A DNA stretch of 21,643 nt from an uncultured Rubrobacteraceae bacterium (lineage in GTDB: Bacteria > Actinomycetota > Rubrobacteria > Rubrobacterales > Rubrobacteraceae), in the NCBI GenBank assembly GCA_902806105.1, contig CADCVI010000214.1, positions 1 through 21,643 on the forward strand, written 5' to 3'. This document shows, piece after piece, positions 21,597 through 21,643 of the stretch (position 1 is the first letter of the stretch; each line of letters starts with the position of its first letter). Made by a program: the position numbers and the translations under genes. The notes under the pieces are model-generated. The model saw nothing but the letters and a program-made list of their open reading frames with translations, was not told the DNA's origin and searched no databases.

Positions 21597-21643
21597 TGTC
21601 GAACCTGTTAGGAGTTCTGGTCTGGTCGCCTAAAAGCCGGTTA

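Noticed and set aside
21532..21633. A 33-codon plus-strand frame starting MTASSDMG
   Set aside because: No ribosome binding site or promoter at a sensible distance, it crosses the long hairpin, and the product has no recognisable feature.
1..21643. Insertion sequences, CRISPR arrays or prophage genes
   Set aside because: No transposase or integrase motif, no regularly spaced direct repeats and no phage structural genes were seen on either strand.

Overview
The window is very GC-rich with strong G/C third-position bias and reads as chromosomal DNA of a deep-branching actinobacterium, most likely a Rubrobacter relative. Support for this is the combination of a mutS-mutL pair (absent from most Actinobacteria), actinobacterial-type QueF, QueA and DUF5519 proteins, a short DUF3417-type glucan phosphorylase, and small PWSS-motif proteins. 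The taxonomic call is inference from gene content, not from a marker tree.

Layout. Bases 1-1303 hold a leftward operon: a small Sm-like protein, pseudouridine-5'-phosphate glycosidase (psuG), and the start of a PfkB-type kinase cut by the window edge. Together they would break down pseudouridine. Divergent from it is mutS (1595-3955), then a two-gene PIN-domain toxin-antitoxin-like module (3985-4617), then mutL (4614-6218), whose TTG start overlaps the PIN stop. A 52-aa membrane protein converges on mutL. A lower-GC non-coding stretch (about 6384-6929) contains a paired, multi-branched inverted repeat. Next come a lysine-rich Sm-like small protein, an internally deleted adenylate-kinase-like fragment on the minus strand, a QueF homologue, and a PRC-barrel/BON stress-type protein.

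Bases 8949-11672 encode a large Clp AAA+ unfoldase with a ClpE/McsA-type zinc finger fused to a ClpC body, followed by a strong intrinsic terminator. Then come a DoxX-like membrane protein, a NarL-type two-component pair (GAF histidine kinase with a Cys cluster, plus a LuxR-type regulator), and a three-gene operon of SDR oxidoreductase, QueA-like protein and DUF5519 protein, which ends in a perfect palindromic terminator. On the minus strand follow alpha-glucan phosphorylase, a DUF5343 protein and a membrane-anchored J-domain protein.

Promoter-like sequences recur with -10 hexamers of the form TAGAAT, TAGGAT or GATAAC. For mutS, the antitoxin-like gene and the J-domain gene the hexamer ends 6-7 nt before the ATG with no Shine-Dalgarno sequence, so these mRNAs are probably leaderless. 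Other genes have clear GGAGG-type sites and several use TTG starts. I found no tRNA, rRNA, CRISPR array or insertion sequence. No complete new system is evident. The best leads are the toxin-antitoxin-like insertion in the mismatch-repair locus, the unexplained structured intergenic region, the variant QueF and QueA proteins, and the zinc-finger Clp protein.
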